Of a DNA stretch of 64,000 nt, positions 7,798 through 16,814 are shown in pieces. Position 1 is the first letter of the stretch. The number at the start of each line of letters is the position of its first letter. The notes under the pieces are model-generated. The model saw only the letters and a program-made list of their open reading frames with translations. It had not been told where the DNA came from and made no database searches. The position numbers were made by a program, and so were the translations under genes. Source of the stretch: Thalassospira alkalitolerans (GTDB lineage: Bacteria; Pseudomonadota; Alphaproteobacteria; Rhodospirillales; Thalassospiraceae); NCBI RefSeq assembly GCF_002115745.1, contig NZ_JFKB01000010.1:62001-126000 (forward strand), read 5' to 3'.

Positions 7798-8997
7798 TCA
7801 GGCGACCATCGCAGGGGCAAGGCAAATCCGGTCTTCCGCATAATAGTTTTCAAGAAACACAAAACTGTTTTCAGGGCGCCCAAACAGGTACCCCTGCAAC
7901 CCCGTCACGCCGGAGTCACGCAAAGTTTCCGCCGTCTGTAAATCTTCAACACCCTCGGCAACGACACTGATACCGCTGGAACGGGCATGATTAATCAACC
8001 AGCGTGCAAAGCAGTTCTCATCTTGTAAGAATGACGGAGATGAGATCAGCAAACGATCAATCTTGATCCCGTCAAAAGCCGAGAAATTTAAAAGCTTTAT
8101 CGAATTATTTCCTGCGCCAAAATCATCGACAAGAATGTCGATTTTTTTGTCGCGCAACATATTGATGTTTTCCAGGAAAACGGACGATACCGACTTGTCG
8201 CTATGTTCCGTGATTTCAACAATAATGTTCACGGACAATTCCCGAAGACGCAATATATGCCCAATCAGTTCATCGACAAATTTCACGTCGCAGATCGAAA
8301 ACGGCGATACATTCAGGTTCAACCTGATTTCCTTTTTTACCAATTTCGGCACCACCTCAATAAGTCTCCTGATTTCCTCAAGCATTAAAATCGCAAGCTT
8401 GCTGACAAGATAATGATCTTCGATGCATGAAATTATGGCTTCGACGTCAAACTGTTCCTGCAATTTCGGAAATCTTGAAAGCATTTCGCCGCCAACAATT
8501 TCATATGTCACCGGATCGACAATCGGCTGTATGAAGACGCAATAATCACCACTACTTAATGCCCGGTTCACCTTACCGGGGACCATACTTTGCGCCGATG
8601 GGAAGGCACGCGGACCTATGATGCTGCCGTCAAGGGCTGCGATCAATTCATCCGTCGAAACCGGTTTCACAAGCACACGTGATACCATTCCCCGGTTCAC
8701 CGCCCGTCGCAAGACATCCGGCGACACATATCCCGACAACAACAACCTTGGCACATCAGGGGCAATCTTGTGTGCCATCGTCAGGAATTTAATCCCGTCG
8801 ATATCGGGCATCATCATATCCACGACAATTGCGTGAACCTCGTGACTATGGTTTTCCAGCCATTCAATCCCGGCTTTCGGTGATGTAAAACGCACCACCG
8901 TAAAGCGCCCGGAAAGTGACCTGGAAACTGAATTCAAAAGGTTTTCGTCATCGTCTACAAACAGAACAGTCGGAAGAAAGCCGCACCGATCTTGCAT
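7798..8997 (-). CDS. Response regulator with EAL (c-di-GMP phosphodiesterase) domain
   Basis: The 399-residue protein has a receiver domain (residues 8-125) with acidic pocket D15/D16, phosphoacceptor D60 (VVDMMMPD) and the conserved Lys in LVKPVS. An EAL domain follows (about 145-390). EAL motifs present are GGEMLSRF (E kept, A to M), LNLNVSP, VEITEHS, VDDFGAGNNS, GIKIDR, AEGVED and LQGYLFG, so the usual metal and catalytic residues are all there and c-di-GMP hydrolysis is expected. Loop 6 reads DFGAGNNS instead of the common DFGTGYSS. It is a single gene, convergent with the sulfotransferase unit, with no kinase beside it. Confidence 0.9.
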   Translation of the reverse strand: MQDRCGFLPTVLFVDDDENLLNSVSRSLSGRFTVVRFTSPKAGIEWLENHSHEVHAIVVDMMMPDIDGIKFLTMAHKIAPDVPRLLLSGYVSPDVLRRAVNRGMVSRVLVKPVSTDELIAALDGSIIGPRAFPSAQSMVPGKVNRALSSGDYCVFIQPIVDPVTYEIVGGEMLSRFPKLQEQFDVEAIISCIEDHYLVSKLAILMLEEIRRLIEVVPKLVKKEIRLNLNVSPFSICDVKFVDELIGHILRLRELSVNIIVEITEHSDKSVSSVFLENINMLRDKKIDILVDDFGAGNNSIKLLNFSAFDGIKIDRLLISSPSFLQDENCFARWLINHARSSGISVVAEGVEDLQTAETLRDSGVTGLQGYLFGRPENSFVFLENYYAEDRICLAPAMVA

Positions 8998-9290
8998 TTC
9001 GGTTACCTTTGGTAGGATTTCTCTACGAGAAAGATCTTGCCTGATCCCATTTGTTCAAGATGGGGATGGCAATATCACTATGCTACCGATAGGGGCTGTA
9101 ATAATCGTAACCATGTAATTGCACTATCTGGGTGCCGTTTCGAGTGCCAAATAAAATCGTCTTATGGCTTTCACAATCGGAATGCTTTACCGCACCGCCA
9201 CTAGCGTTCATACGGCACAAAATTCCGCCTAGCACTCAATGTATGCTAACGAATAAGGGCCTAAGGCCGATAGGCTAGGGTCACAAGACA

Positions 9291-9476
9291 CTAGTGATGA
9301 TCGCTTTTACGGCCGGTTGCCATATGCCAAAAATCCCACCCGGCCAGTGCCAAGGTTATACCAACCATGATGCCAAGATCCCAGCGGGTGACATAGCCAA
9401 ACAGAATGCCGAGAAAGCCAAAGAACACAATATAGGCAAGAAGCGCCATTGCCTGATCGAGGCGTGATTGCGTCAT
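9291..9476 (-). CDS. Small two-helix membrane protein coupled to the amidase
   Basis: A 61-residue protein with two hydrophobic helices (about 9-28 and 33-51) and a His/Lys-rich C-terminus (GRKSDHH). Its ATG overlaps the amidase stop (ATGA on the minus strand), so it is the last gene of the TRAP-amidase operon. I do not recognise a family. The coupling makes it a real gene; its role is unknown. Confidence 0.65.
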   Translation of the reverse strand: MTQSRLDQAMALLAYIVFFGFLGILFGYVTRWDLGIMVGITLALAGWDFWHMATGRKSDHH

Positions 9477-10834
9477 GATGGAGCTCCTTCGGTTTCAGAA
9501 TTCGTCACATGGTTCACAAGCCAATGTGCTGTGCGTAACAAGCGCGCATCATCGCCGGGCCGCCCAACCAGTTGCACGCCCATCGGCAACCCGTTTTCCG
9601 CCCAAAGCAGTGGCAAGGTTATCGCTGGTGTTCCGCACAAGGTCCAAAGCCCGTTAAACACCGGGTTGCCCGTGGTATCCAAACGCCCGGGGGCTGCCCC
9701 CGGTGCCGCCGGTGTGATAATCGCATCACAGCGTTGGAACACTTCATCAAGGGCGACATTGTAAAGATCACGCCAATCAAGGGCCGCAAGGTAATCGCGC
9801 GCCAGAACCTTATTGCCTTTATCCATGGCTTCCTGAATTTGCGGGGACAACTGATCGCGCCCACGCTTTTCATAGGCGTAATAACATTTGGCCATTTCGG
9901 CCAAATGGATCTGCCCACGCAAGTCCGCCGCATCATCAAATGCCTTGGGCAATGGCGCTTCGAAACATTGCTCGCCCAAAACAGCGGTCAATTCACGAAA
10001 CGCCATAATGGTATCGTCATCAGCGATTGTATCAAATTGCGGCTGACGAACGAATGCCAGTGTTGGTGTCACCAGTGGTGCCGTCATTGCCGTTGCCAGA
10101 AGCCGTGGCGTCGGTTGTGGCGTGGTAGCAACATCGCGCGCATCATAGCCAAACAGGATTTCGGCAATCAATGCCGCCCCTTCGATCGACCGGGCGAAGA
10201 CACCAATGGTATCAAGACTGGGCGATTGGGCCAGAACCCCGGTGCGCGGGATTGCGCCAAATGTTGGCTTAAACCCGACCACCCCACAAAATGATGCAGG
10301 TCGAATAACCGATCCACCAGTCTGTGTTCCAACGGCTAACGGAACCATGGCCGCAGCAACCGCCGCCGCCGATCCCGAAGATGACCCACCCGGGGTATGG
10401 CTGGTATTGTGCGGATTGCGCGTTTTGGACGGCTGCATAAAGGCCATTTCGGTCGAAACCGTCTTGCCCATAATGATCGCGCCCGCCGCCTTAAGCTTTG
10501 CGACGATCACCGCATCCTCGGTCGGAACCCGCCCGGCATCCAAGGGCGTGCCGTTTTCGGTTGGCATATGCGCCGTATCAATGACGTCTTTTAATCCTAC
10601 CGGCAAACCATGCAACGGCCCAACCGGCATACCCGACTGACGTCGTGCGTCAAGCGCACGAGCCTGTGCAATCACATGATCGCCATCCAGATATGCCCAT
10701 GCCTGTATTTCCGGCTCCAAGGCCGCAATCCGATCAAGACAGGCTTTGGCATATTCGACAGCACGAACCGCACCGCTTGCCAGCCGGTCACGTAGTTCGA
10801 CCACATCAAGGGACAGTAATGGGTTGAGTGTCAT
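9473..10834 (-). CDS. Amidase signature family amidase
   Basis: A 453-residue cytoplasmic amidohydrolase of the amidase signature family. The Ser-cisSer-Lys triad is visible: Lys82 in VGLKDVID, the cis-Ser at 151 in PGGSSSGSAAA and nucleophile Ser175 in QTGGSVIRPA, with the 24-residue Ser-Ser spacing usual for the family. An AGGAGG ribosome site overlaps the dctM stop codon 8 bases before the ATG, showing cotranscription with the TRAP transporter genes. The transported solute is therefore probably an amide, or is converted to one. The exact substrate cannot be read from sequence. Confidence 0.9.
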   Translation of the reverse strand: MTLNPLLSLDVVELRDRLASGAVRAVEYAKACLDRIAALEPEIQAWAYLDGDHVIAQARALDARRQSGMPVGPLHGLPVGLKDVIDTAHMPTENGTPLDAGRVPTEDAVIVAKLKAAGAIIMGKTVSTEMAFMQPSKTRNPHNTSHTPGGSSSGSAAAVAAAMVPLAVGTQTGGSVIRPASFCGVVGFKPTFGAIPRTGVLAQSPSLDTIGVFARSIEGAALIAEILFGYDARDVATTPQPTPRLLATAMTAPLVTPTLAFVRQPQFDTIADDDTIMAFRELTAVLGEQCFEAPLPKAFDDAADLRGQIHLAEMAKCYYAYEKRGRDQLSPQIQEAMDKGNKVLARDYLAALDWRDLYNVALDEVFQRCDAIITPAAPGAAPGRLDTTGNPVFNGLWTLCGTPAITLPLLWAENGLPMGVQLVGRPGDDARLLRTAHWLVNHVTNSETEGAPS

Positions 10835-10846
10835 GAAACCATCCTC

Positions 10847-12268
10847 CTAACGCGCACCATAAAACAGATCAGGCAGATGGAACACGATCTGCGGGAAGGA
10901 ATACATCAACACCATGCTGACAACCACCATAAGCAGGAACGGTAGAATTCCCTTGAATATGTCGGTCAGAAGGAGCCCCGGGGGCGCAACCCCCTTAAGA
11001 TAATAGGCCGACATCGCCATTGGCGGAGTCAGGAACGATGTCTGCAGATTAAGTGCGACAAGAATACCGAAGAACAAAGGATCGATGCCAAACAGAGGCA
11101 GCAACGGCAGGAAGATCGGCACAAAGATAATAATGATTTCCGACCATTCCAGCGGCCAACCCAGCAGGAAGATGATCAACTGTGCCAACAACAGGAACTG
11201 CAACGGAGTCAGGTCCAGCCCGCCGACAAACTCGGCAATGACATGTTCGCCGCCAAGATACGAGAACACCGACGAGAAGGTATAAGACCCGACAAACAAC
11301 CAGCAGACCATCGCTGATGTCCGCACTGTCAGATAAACAGATTCCCGCAACCGGTCAAAGGTCAGCGCCCGATAGGCCGCGGCCAAAACCATCCCGCCAA
11401 GCGCACCGATTGATGCCGCCTCGGTCGGGGTTGCCAACCCAAACAGGATCGATCCCAGAACAGCAAGGATCAGGAAAGCCAACGGGAAGAAAGACGTCGC
11501 CAAAAGCCAAAGAACCTTGGGCAGGGCAACATCAGGAATTTCATCAGATGTTGGGCGTGGTGCGGATTTGGGCTGCAACATTGCGCGCCCGACGACATAA
11601 AGCAGATACAACCCGACCAGTGTCAGCCCCGGCAAAAGTGCGCCAGCATAAAGACGTACAATCGATACGCCCGAGGCCGCCGCATAAACAATCAACATGA
11701 TCGATGGCGGGATCAAAATGCCCAACGTCCCGCCGGCACAGATAATCCCGGCAGCAAAGCTTTTATCGTAACGCGCCTTAAGCATCGCAGGCAGCGCCAG
11801 CATCCCCATCAGGGTCACGACCGCACCGACAATCCCGGTTGCCGTTGCAAACAAGGCACAGGTTACCAACGCGGCAACACCAAGCGACCCCGGAACGTTT
11901 TTCGCCGCGACATTCAGTGTGGAAAACAGGCGGTTGACGATATTGGCACGTTCAACGATGTACCCCATGAACAGGAACAGCGGAACGGCGGTCAGCACCT
12001 CGTTCGACATCACAGTATATGTCTGGTTAACAAACAGATCGAATATGCGGTTGTTAAACGCGCCTTCGACCCAGGTCATGGCCGATGTCAAACTATCGCT
12101 ATCTTCGGCCAGCCGGTTAAAGGCACGCCACATGCGCCCCGCGTCAAAATACGCGTAATAACCAAAACCAATCCCCAGCGCCATCAGCGTAAACGCAACG
12201 GGAAAGCCAAGGAAAACAAGCATAATAAAGATGCCAAGCATCATTAGGGCGACATGTGCGTCAATCAC
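10847..12268 (-). CDS. dctM: TRAP transporter large permease subunit (DctM type)
   Basis: A 473-residue protein with about 12-13 membrane helices carrying DctM motifs such as GTLGILIPPSIMLIVYA and GLATPTEAASIGALGG. With the binding protein and the small permease it imports an organic anion or similar solute driven by the sodium gradient. The start is GTG (12268) with GGAG 8 bases upstream. The length and the insert near residues 45-75 are typical of the larger DctM group found with the mannitol/chloroaromatic or 2-oxoacid type of TRAP systems. It lies between dctQ and the amidase in one operon. Confidence 0.92.
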   Translation of the reverse strand: MIDAHVALMMLGIFIMLVFLGFPVAFTLMALGIGFGYYAYFDAGRMWRAFNRLAEDSDSLTSAMTWVEGAFNNRIFDLFVNQTYTVMSNEVLTAVPLFLFMGYIVERANIVNRLFSTLNVAAKNVPGSLGVAALVTCALFATATGIVGAVVTLMGMLALPAMLKARYDKSFAAGIICAGGTLGILIPPSIMLIVYAAASGVSIVRLYAGALLPGLTLVGLYLLYVVGRAMLQPKSAPRPTSDEIPDVALPKVLWLLATSFFPLAFLILAVLGSILFGLATPTEAASIGALGGMVLAAAYRALTFDRLRESVYLTVRTSAMVCWLFVGSYTFSSVFSYLGGEHVIAEFVGGLDLTPLQFLLLAQLIIFLLGWPLEWSEIIIIFVPIFLPLLPLFGIDPLFFGILVALNLQTSFLTPPMAMSAYYLKGVAPPGLLLTDIFKGILPFLLMVVVSMVLMYSFPQIVFHLPDLFYGAR

Positions 12269-12313
12269 GTTTGCAGCTCCGTTCAGGACCGGTTATCGCG
12301 TGTTTCGAATTGG

Positions 12314-12886
12314 TTAGTTGTCTTTTGCGACATGCTGCTTCATCAGCAATTCTTCAGTTTCTTCGATGTCGTCATCGGCACCACGCCAATATCCTTCGCG
12401 GATACACATGATACAGCGCATGATTTGGGCAATACCCTGAACAAACAGCAAGATACCGGCCGCGACCATGATGGTCTTGAACTGGAAAATCGGAACGCCC
12501 GCCGGGCTGTTCACACTGACCTCGCCGTATCCCCAGGAGCGCACCGAATATTTCCAGCCCGACAGAATCAGGGCCGTAACGCCAGGGAAGAAAAAGAAGA
12601 TGTAAAGCACAAGGTCAACACTTGCCTGCGTCTTTGGCTTCCACAGACGGTAAAGGAAATCGCCCCGAACATGGCCACCACGCGAAAGCGTATAGGCCCC
12701 GCCCATCATGAACAGCGAGCCATACATGATAAAGGAAACATCCAGCGACCAGGTCGTCGGTGCGTTGAAAACATAACGCGCCAAAACCTCATAGCTCATC
12801 CCCAGCGTCATTAAAATAATGAGCCAGCCAAAAGCCTTGCCAAACCATGCCGAAAGCTTATCTGCGAATTCGATAAAACTGATCAT
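12314..12886 (-). CDS. dctQ: TRAP transporter small permease subunit (DctQ type)
   Basis: A 190-residue protein with four membrane helices and the DctQ segment YEVLARYVFNAPTTWSLD near residues 40-57, then GGAYTLSRGGHVRGD. The ATG at 12886 (MISFIEFADKL) is chosen because GGAAAAG lies just upstream; the 30-residue longer reading runs back through the hairpin after dctP and lacks a ribosome site. It pairs with dctM downstream. Confidence 0.88.
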   Translation of the reverse strand: MISFIEFADKLSAWFGKAFGWLIILMTLGMSYEVLARYVFNAPTTWSLDVSFIMYGSLFMMGGAYTLSRGGHVRGDFLYRLWKPKTQASVDLVLYIFFFFPGVTALILSGWKYSVRSWGYGEVSVNSPAGVPIFQFKTIMVAAGILLFVQGIAQIMRCIMCIREGYWRGADDDIEETEELLMKQHVAKDN

Positions 12887-12911
12887 GAAGTCTTTTCCGT
12901 TATCGTAGCAA

Positions 12912-12945
12912 CCACCCCGGAAACCGTAGAATGGCACCGGGGTGG
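12912..12945 (-). repeat. Intercistronic stem-loop after dctP
   Basis: Perfect 9-bp arms CCACCCCGG (12912-12920) and CCGGGGTGG (12937-12945) with a 16-base loop, in the 99-base gap between dctP and dctQ. No U-run follows. Such hairpins are known to protect the binding-protein part of transporter mRNAs, giving more binding protein than permease; that role here is inferred. Confidence 0.6.
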
Positions 12946-12985
12946 CCTTTGCGTCAGACAAACAGAATGAAACCACCGGGTTTCA

Positions 12986-14155
12986 TTACAGTTTCAGTTT
13001 GCCCGGGAAGTAGTGGTCATAGGCCAGCTCATAATCCGGCGAATTCATGATTTCATAATAGGTGACGCGCTCAACCCAGGCACGCTGACTATCAAGAACC
13101 CTTTTCATGAATGGATCTTCTTCAAGAACCGGAATGAGTTTGTCCCAAGCGTCAAGCTGAGCTGCCAGGATTTCCTTCGGTGTGCGGTGAACCGCAACAC
13201 CTTCGTCCTTAAGTTTCTGCAGATCGGACGAATAGTTATCCATCGCCAGTGCCGTGTTCGATGTCGATGCGGCCTCAACCCCGTGACGCAGGATTGCCTG
13301 AAGATCAGGATCAAGATCTTCCAGCATCGCGCGGTTAAACAGGAATTCAAAGCTTTCCGACGCCTGATGATAAGACGACAGATAGTAGTTTTTCGCGACA
13401 TCCTGTGCGCCGAAACGCATATCCGATGACGGATTGTTGAATTCGAACGCGTCAATCACGCCGCGTTCCATCGCCGGAACGATTTCACCGCCCGGAAGCT
13501 GTGCAACCGACATACCCATTGATTGCAACAAGTCCGCAGCAAGGCCAACCGTACGGTATTTGAAGCCCTGAATATCGGCAACACTGCCAATGGTTTGCTT
13601 GAACCAGCCGAACGGCTGTGCAGGCATCGGGAAGCCAAGAAGCCCGACAACATCAAGTCCCATCACGTCCTGTGTCAGTTCGCGATAGAATTCTTCACCG
13701 CCACCGGCATAGAACCAGCTCAGCATGGTGGTTGCAGAACCGCCAAACACCGGTCCGGTACCGAACAGTGACGCAGCCTTGTTCTTGCCATACCAGTAAA
13801 CCGGCACAGAATGGGCAATATCGATAATGCCATCATTCACGCCATCCAGAACCTGGAATGCAGCAACAACTGCACCGGCTGGCAGAAGGTCGATTTTCAG
13901 ACGACCACCAGACATGGCTTCGACACGATCAACATATTGCTTGGCAAACGTCATCCAAATGTCGGATGACGGCCAGGATGTCTGCATTTTCAGCACCATC
14001 GGTGCGGGCTGTGCATGAACAGCAGGTGCCGCAAACAAGCCAGAGGCCGCGGCAGCAGCACCACCGGCGACAACACCAGTCGCACCTTTGGTAAGGAACG
14101 AACGGCGGGACACTTGCTTGGACGTCACGTCTTCAGGCGTAGATATCTTTTTCAT
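12986..14155 (-). CDS. dctP: TRAP transporter solute-binding protein (DctP family, Tat-exported)
   Basis: A 389-residue periplasmic binding protein. A twin-arginine signal is visible (SRRSFLTKG at about 16-24, hydrophobic Ala/Gly stretch, cleavage near AVHAQ at about 49). The mature part begins with LKMQTSWPSSD and contains the conserved Arg region FKYRTVGLAADLLQSMG that binds a carboxylate in DctP proteins. It resembles the TakP/mannitol-chloroaromatic branch, whose ligands include 2-oxo acids. GGGAGG lies 5 bases before the ATG. It is the first gene of the operon, with a palindrome 114 bases upstream. Confidence 0.92.
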   Translation of the reverse strand: MKKISTPEDVTSKQVSRRSFLTKGATGVVAGGAAAAASGLFAAPAVHAQPAPMVLKMQTSWPSSDIWMTFAKQYVDRVEAMSGGRLKIDLLPAGAVVAAFQVLDGVNDGIIDIAHSVPVYWYGKNKAASLFGTGPVFGGSATTMLSWFYAGGGEEFYRELTQDVMGLDVVGLLGFPMPAQPFGWFKQTIGSVADIQGFKYRTVGLAADLLQSMGMSVAQLPGGEIVPAMERGVIDAFEFNNPSSDMRFGAQDVAKNYYLSSYHQASESFEFLFNRAMLEDLDPDLQAILRHGVEAASTSNTALAMDNYSSDLQKLKDEGVAVHRTPKEILAAQLDAWDKLIPVLEEDPFMKRVLDSQRAWVERVTYYEIMNSPDYELAYDHYFPGKLKL

Positions 14156-14268
14156 TACTTCCTCCCAGAATTATCGCCGAAACCGACAACTTTTTGGCGG
14201 AAAATAGGCGATGATTTTCAGCCTTACATAGCCCCTGACCCAATACAAGAAACATCGATTATTGTATC

Positions 14269-14283
14269 TTCCACCATGTGGAA
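14269..14283. promoter_or_regulatory. Palindromic operator candidate upstream of the TRAP-amidase operon
   Basis: TTCCACCATGTGGAA has perfect 6-base arms (TTCCAC/GTGGAA) around 3 bases. It lies 114 bases upstream of dctP. A near-identical site (13 of 15 bases) precedes the hydroxyacid dehydrogenase at 15428-15442, which suggests one regulator for both units. The regulator is not obvious in the window. Confidence 0.5.
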
Positions 14284-14356
14284 AACTTCTTTTGGTTGTT
14301 CTTTTGGGACGTCGATAAATCGTAAATTATTATTATAATTTTTATTGGTGCAGCCC

Positions 14357-15322
14357 TTAGGCCACACGATCCTGCGGTTCACCGCCGGAAAACAAGGCAT
14401 CAAGATTATCAAGCGCCCGAAACCCCATGGCATCGCGCGTTTCCTCGGTTGCTGAACCGATATGAGGCAATAGAAAAACATTTTCCAATGCCGCCAAATC
14501 GGGATTCCCGCCCGGCTCAGTGCAGAAAACATCCAACCCCGCAGCAAACAGTTTCCCCTGTCTAAGGGCTGCAATCAATGCTGGCTCATCAACCAGATTT
14601 CCGCGCGCGGTATTGACCAAAATGGCGCGATCCGGCAGCAGCGCAATCGTCTTTTCATTGATAATACCAGTCGTTGCCGCTGTTGCAGGGCAATGTAGCG
14701 ACAACACATCGGAAACCGCCAAAAGCCCCTCGACCGTATCGTGAAACACCGCACCCTTTTCCAGATGATCAGGTAACCGGGTCCGATTGTGATAATGGAC
14801 AGTCATGCCAAAACCGCGCGCGCGGTCTGCGGCCACCTGTCCGACACGCCCCATTCCCAAAACACCGAACCGTTTGCCCGTCACCTGACGACCAACCATA
14901 AAGGCCGGTGACCAGAAATCCCATTTTCCGGCCCGGACCATGGCATCACCTTTGGCCCCGTAACGTGCCGCACCCAACATGCACAACATGGCGATTTCAG
15001 CCGTGGCATCCGACAACACATCAGGAGTATTGGTAACAACGATCCCGGCTTTTTTGGCAGCATTCAGATCAACGTGATCAACGCCAACCGAATGATTGGC
15101 AATGATCCGCAACCGGTCACCAAGGGCTGCAATAACATCAGCACTGAAATGTTCGGAATGACAGGGAAGAACGGCGTCAACATCCTGACAGCGCGCAATC
15201 AATTCATCATGCGAAAAGACGCGATCCTCTTCATTGAGGATCACCTGATAGTCACGCGCAGCCCGCGCTTGAACAACATCGGTCAAACGCCGGGTAATCA
15301 GTAGTACTGGCTTGCCTGCCAT
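14357..15322 (-). CDS. D-isomer-specific 2-hydroxyacid dehydrogenase
   Basis: A 321-residue NAD(P)-dependent dehydrogenase. It has a split catalytic domain, GMGRVG dinucleotide motif (about 153-158), substrate-binding Arg in NTARGNLVDE, the active Glu in CTEPGG and the catalytic His in LLPHIGSATEE. It matches glyoxylate/hydroxypyruvate reductase-like members that interconvert 2-oxo and D-2-hydroxy acids. It is 200 bases upstream of the TRAP operon on the same strand and shares its operator palindrome, so it probably acts on the same compound or a product of it. Confidence 0.9.
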   Translation of the reverse strand: MAGKPVLLITRRLTDVVQARAARDYQVILNEEDRVFSHDELIARCQDVDAVLPCHSEHFSADVIAALGDRLRIIANHSVGVDHVDLNAAKKAGIVVTNTPDVLSDATAEIAMLCMLGAARYGAKGDAMVRAGKWDFWSPAFMVGRQVTGKRFGVLGMGRVGQVAADRARGFGMTVHYHNRTRLPDHLEKGAVFHDTVEGLLAVSDVLSLHCPATAATTGIINEKTIALLPDRAILVNTARGNLVDEPALIAALRQGKLFAAGLDVFCTEPGGNPDLAALENVFLLPHIGSATEETRDAMGFRALDNLDALFSGGEPQDRVA

Positions 15323-15427
15323 CGCCTACTCCCTGTCTTCTGCATGATTTGCAGTTTTCTTTATTTTTTTATGAAACACCTTTGCGACATAAACAACAAT
15401 AGGCGATCAACCCAGCAGGGATGTTTT

Positions 15428-15442
15428 TTCCACCAGATGGAA
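15428..15442. promoter_or_regulatory. Second copy of the TTCCA-N5-TGGAA operator candidate
   Basis: TTCCACCAGATGGAA lies 106 bases upstream of the hydroxyacid dehydrogenase start, at nearly the same distance as the related site lies from dctP. The outer TTCCA/TGGAA arms are perfect. Confidence 0.5.
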
Positions 15443-15510
15443 TACCAGAAAACAACACATCGCACACAAAACCCCGAAGCCCCCGTTTCCGTAACGGCAA
15501 CCGGCAGGCA

Positions 15511-15545
15511 ACAAAAACAGGCGGCCGATCACAAGGATCGCCGCC
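15511..15545 (-). terminator. Probable intrinsic terminator of the Gfo/Idh/MocA gene
   Basis: On the minus strand GGCGGCGATC (15545-15536) pairs with GATCGGCCGCC (15530-15520) with one bulged base, followed by TGTTTTTGTT. It lies about 60 bases past the stop of the oxidoreductase gene. Confidence 0.65.
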
Positions 15546-15605
15546 CGTCTTTTCTTTTGATGTTTCGATGCATGCCGCCGACTGTTTCTGCCCGCGAGCA
15601 GAAAC

Positions 15606-16769
15606 CTAGATGCTGACCCAGACAGCACCGCGCTGGCTGGAACGGACGACGGCCTCGACAAACTTCATGCCTTTGACACCTTCATCGATCCCCGGGATCA
15701 GCATTGATGCCGGATCTGCCGTGGTATTGGTAATACGTGCAATCAATTGATCAGCAAAATCGGTATAGAGATTGGCAAAGCCTTCAAGGTAACCTTCGGG
15801 ATGGCCCGGCGGCACGCGCACACCGTGCAGCCCCGCCGTTCCAATACCGGCCCCGCCGCGCGTCATCAATTCCGGCCGACCGTCAAGGGGGCGGAAATGC
15901 AGATGGTTGGGATGTTCCTGCGCCCATTCAATCCCGCCCTTATCGCCATAAACCCGCAATCGCAGGCCATTTTCATGACCGACGGCAATCTGACTGGCCC
16001 ACAACATGCCACGCGCACCGTTTTCATAACGCAGCAGAATATTGACGTTATCGTCAAGCTTGCGGCCCGGCACAATGGCGTCGATATCAGCACATAATTC
16101 CGATATTTCAAGCCCACTGACAAAATTGGCAAGGTTATGGGCATGTGTGCCGATATCCCCCAGCGCCCCGCCCATACCAGCCTTGGCCGGATCGGCGCGC
16201 CAATGGGCCTGCTTGTTATCGGTATCTTCGACACGTGTCGCCATCCAGCCCTGCGGATATTCGACCTGCACCAGACGAATATCGCCCAGTTTGCCATCGC
16301 GCACCAATTGGCGGGCTTCGCGCACCATCGGATATGCGGTGTAATTATGCGTCAAGGCAAACAAAAGTCCGGTTTCACGCACCTTGTCCGCCAACAATTC
16401 GGCTTCTTCGACATTCAAACAAAGCGGTTTGTCACAAATCACATGAATACCGGCATCAAGCATCGCCATGGCGGCGGGAAAATGCAGATGATTTGGTGTC
16501 ACAATCGCACAGACATCAATGCCATCTTCGCGGGCGGCTTCTTGTTTGGCCATCTCTGCAAAACTGTCATAGGACCGGTCCGGCGCAATAAACAGTTCGG
16601 CAGCTGAAGCACGCGCCACATCGGGCTTGGATGACAGAGCACCCGCCACCAGTTCGTAGCGGTCATCAAGCCGCGCCGCAATGCGATGTACCGCTCCGAT
16701 AAACGCCCCTTGCCCGCCGCCAACCATGCCTAGGCGGATGCGCCGTGCCGGTTTATTCGTCTCGCTCAT
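15606..16769 (-). CDS. Gfo/Idh/MocA-family NAD(P)-dependent oxidoreductase
   Basis: A 387-residue sugar/cyclitol dehydrogenase-type protein. The N-terminal Rossmann fold starts IRLGMVGGGQGAFIG, the usual EKP motif appears as CDKPLCL near residue 115, and the C-terminal alpha/beta domain holds GDIGTHAHNLANF with the family's catalytic His region. The ATG at 16769 is preferred because GGAG lies 6 bases upstream. It follows the isomerase-like gene by 45 bases, so the pair is one operon. Such pairs commonly oxidize and epimerize inositols or unusual sugars; the substrate is unknown. Confidence 0.9.
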   Translation of the reverse strand: MSETNKPARRIRLGMVGGGQGAFIGAVHRIAARLDDRYELVAGALSSKPDVARASAAELFIAPDRSYDSFAEMAKQEAAREDGIDVCAIVTPNHLHFPAAMAMLDAGIHVICDKPLCLNVEEAELLADKVRETGLLFALTHNYTAYPMVREARQLVRDGKLGDIRLVQVEYPQGWMATRVEDTDNKQAHWRADPAKAGMGGALGDIGTHAHNLANFVSGLEISELCADIDAIVPGRKLDDNVNILLRYENGARGMLWASQIAVGHENGLRLRVYGDKGGIEWAQEHPNHLHFRPLDGRPELMTRGGAGIGTAGLHGVRVPPGHPEGYLEGFANLYTDFADQLIARITNTTADPASMLIPGIDEGVKGMKFVEAVVRSSQRGAVWVSI

Positions 16770-16814
16770 TTTCGTCTCCGTCCTGTCTGGTTCGCCCTGC
16801 ATCCGATGTAGACC

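Noticed and set aside
9572-10294. Plus-strand frame of 240 codons over the amidase
   Set aside because: The amidase triad is on the other strand; no domain, Cys/Arg/Gln-rich product.
15344-15616. Plus-strand frame of 90 codons in the gap before the hydroxyacid dehydrogenase
   Set aside because: It covers an operator palindrome and a minus-strand terminator, has no ribosome site and low-complexity product.
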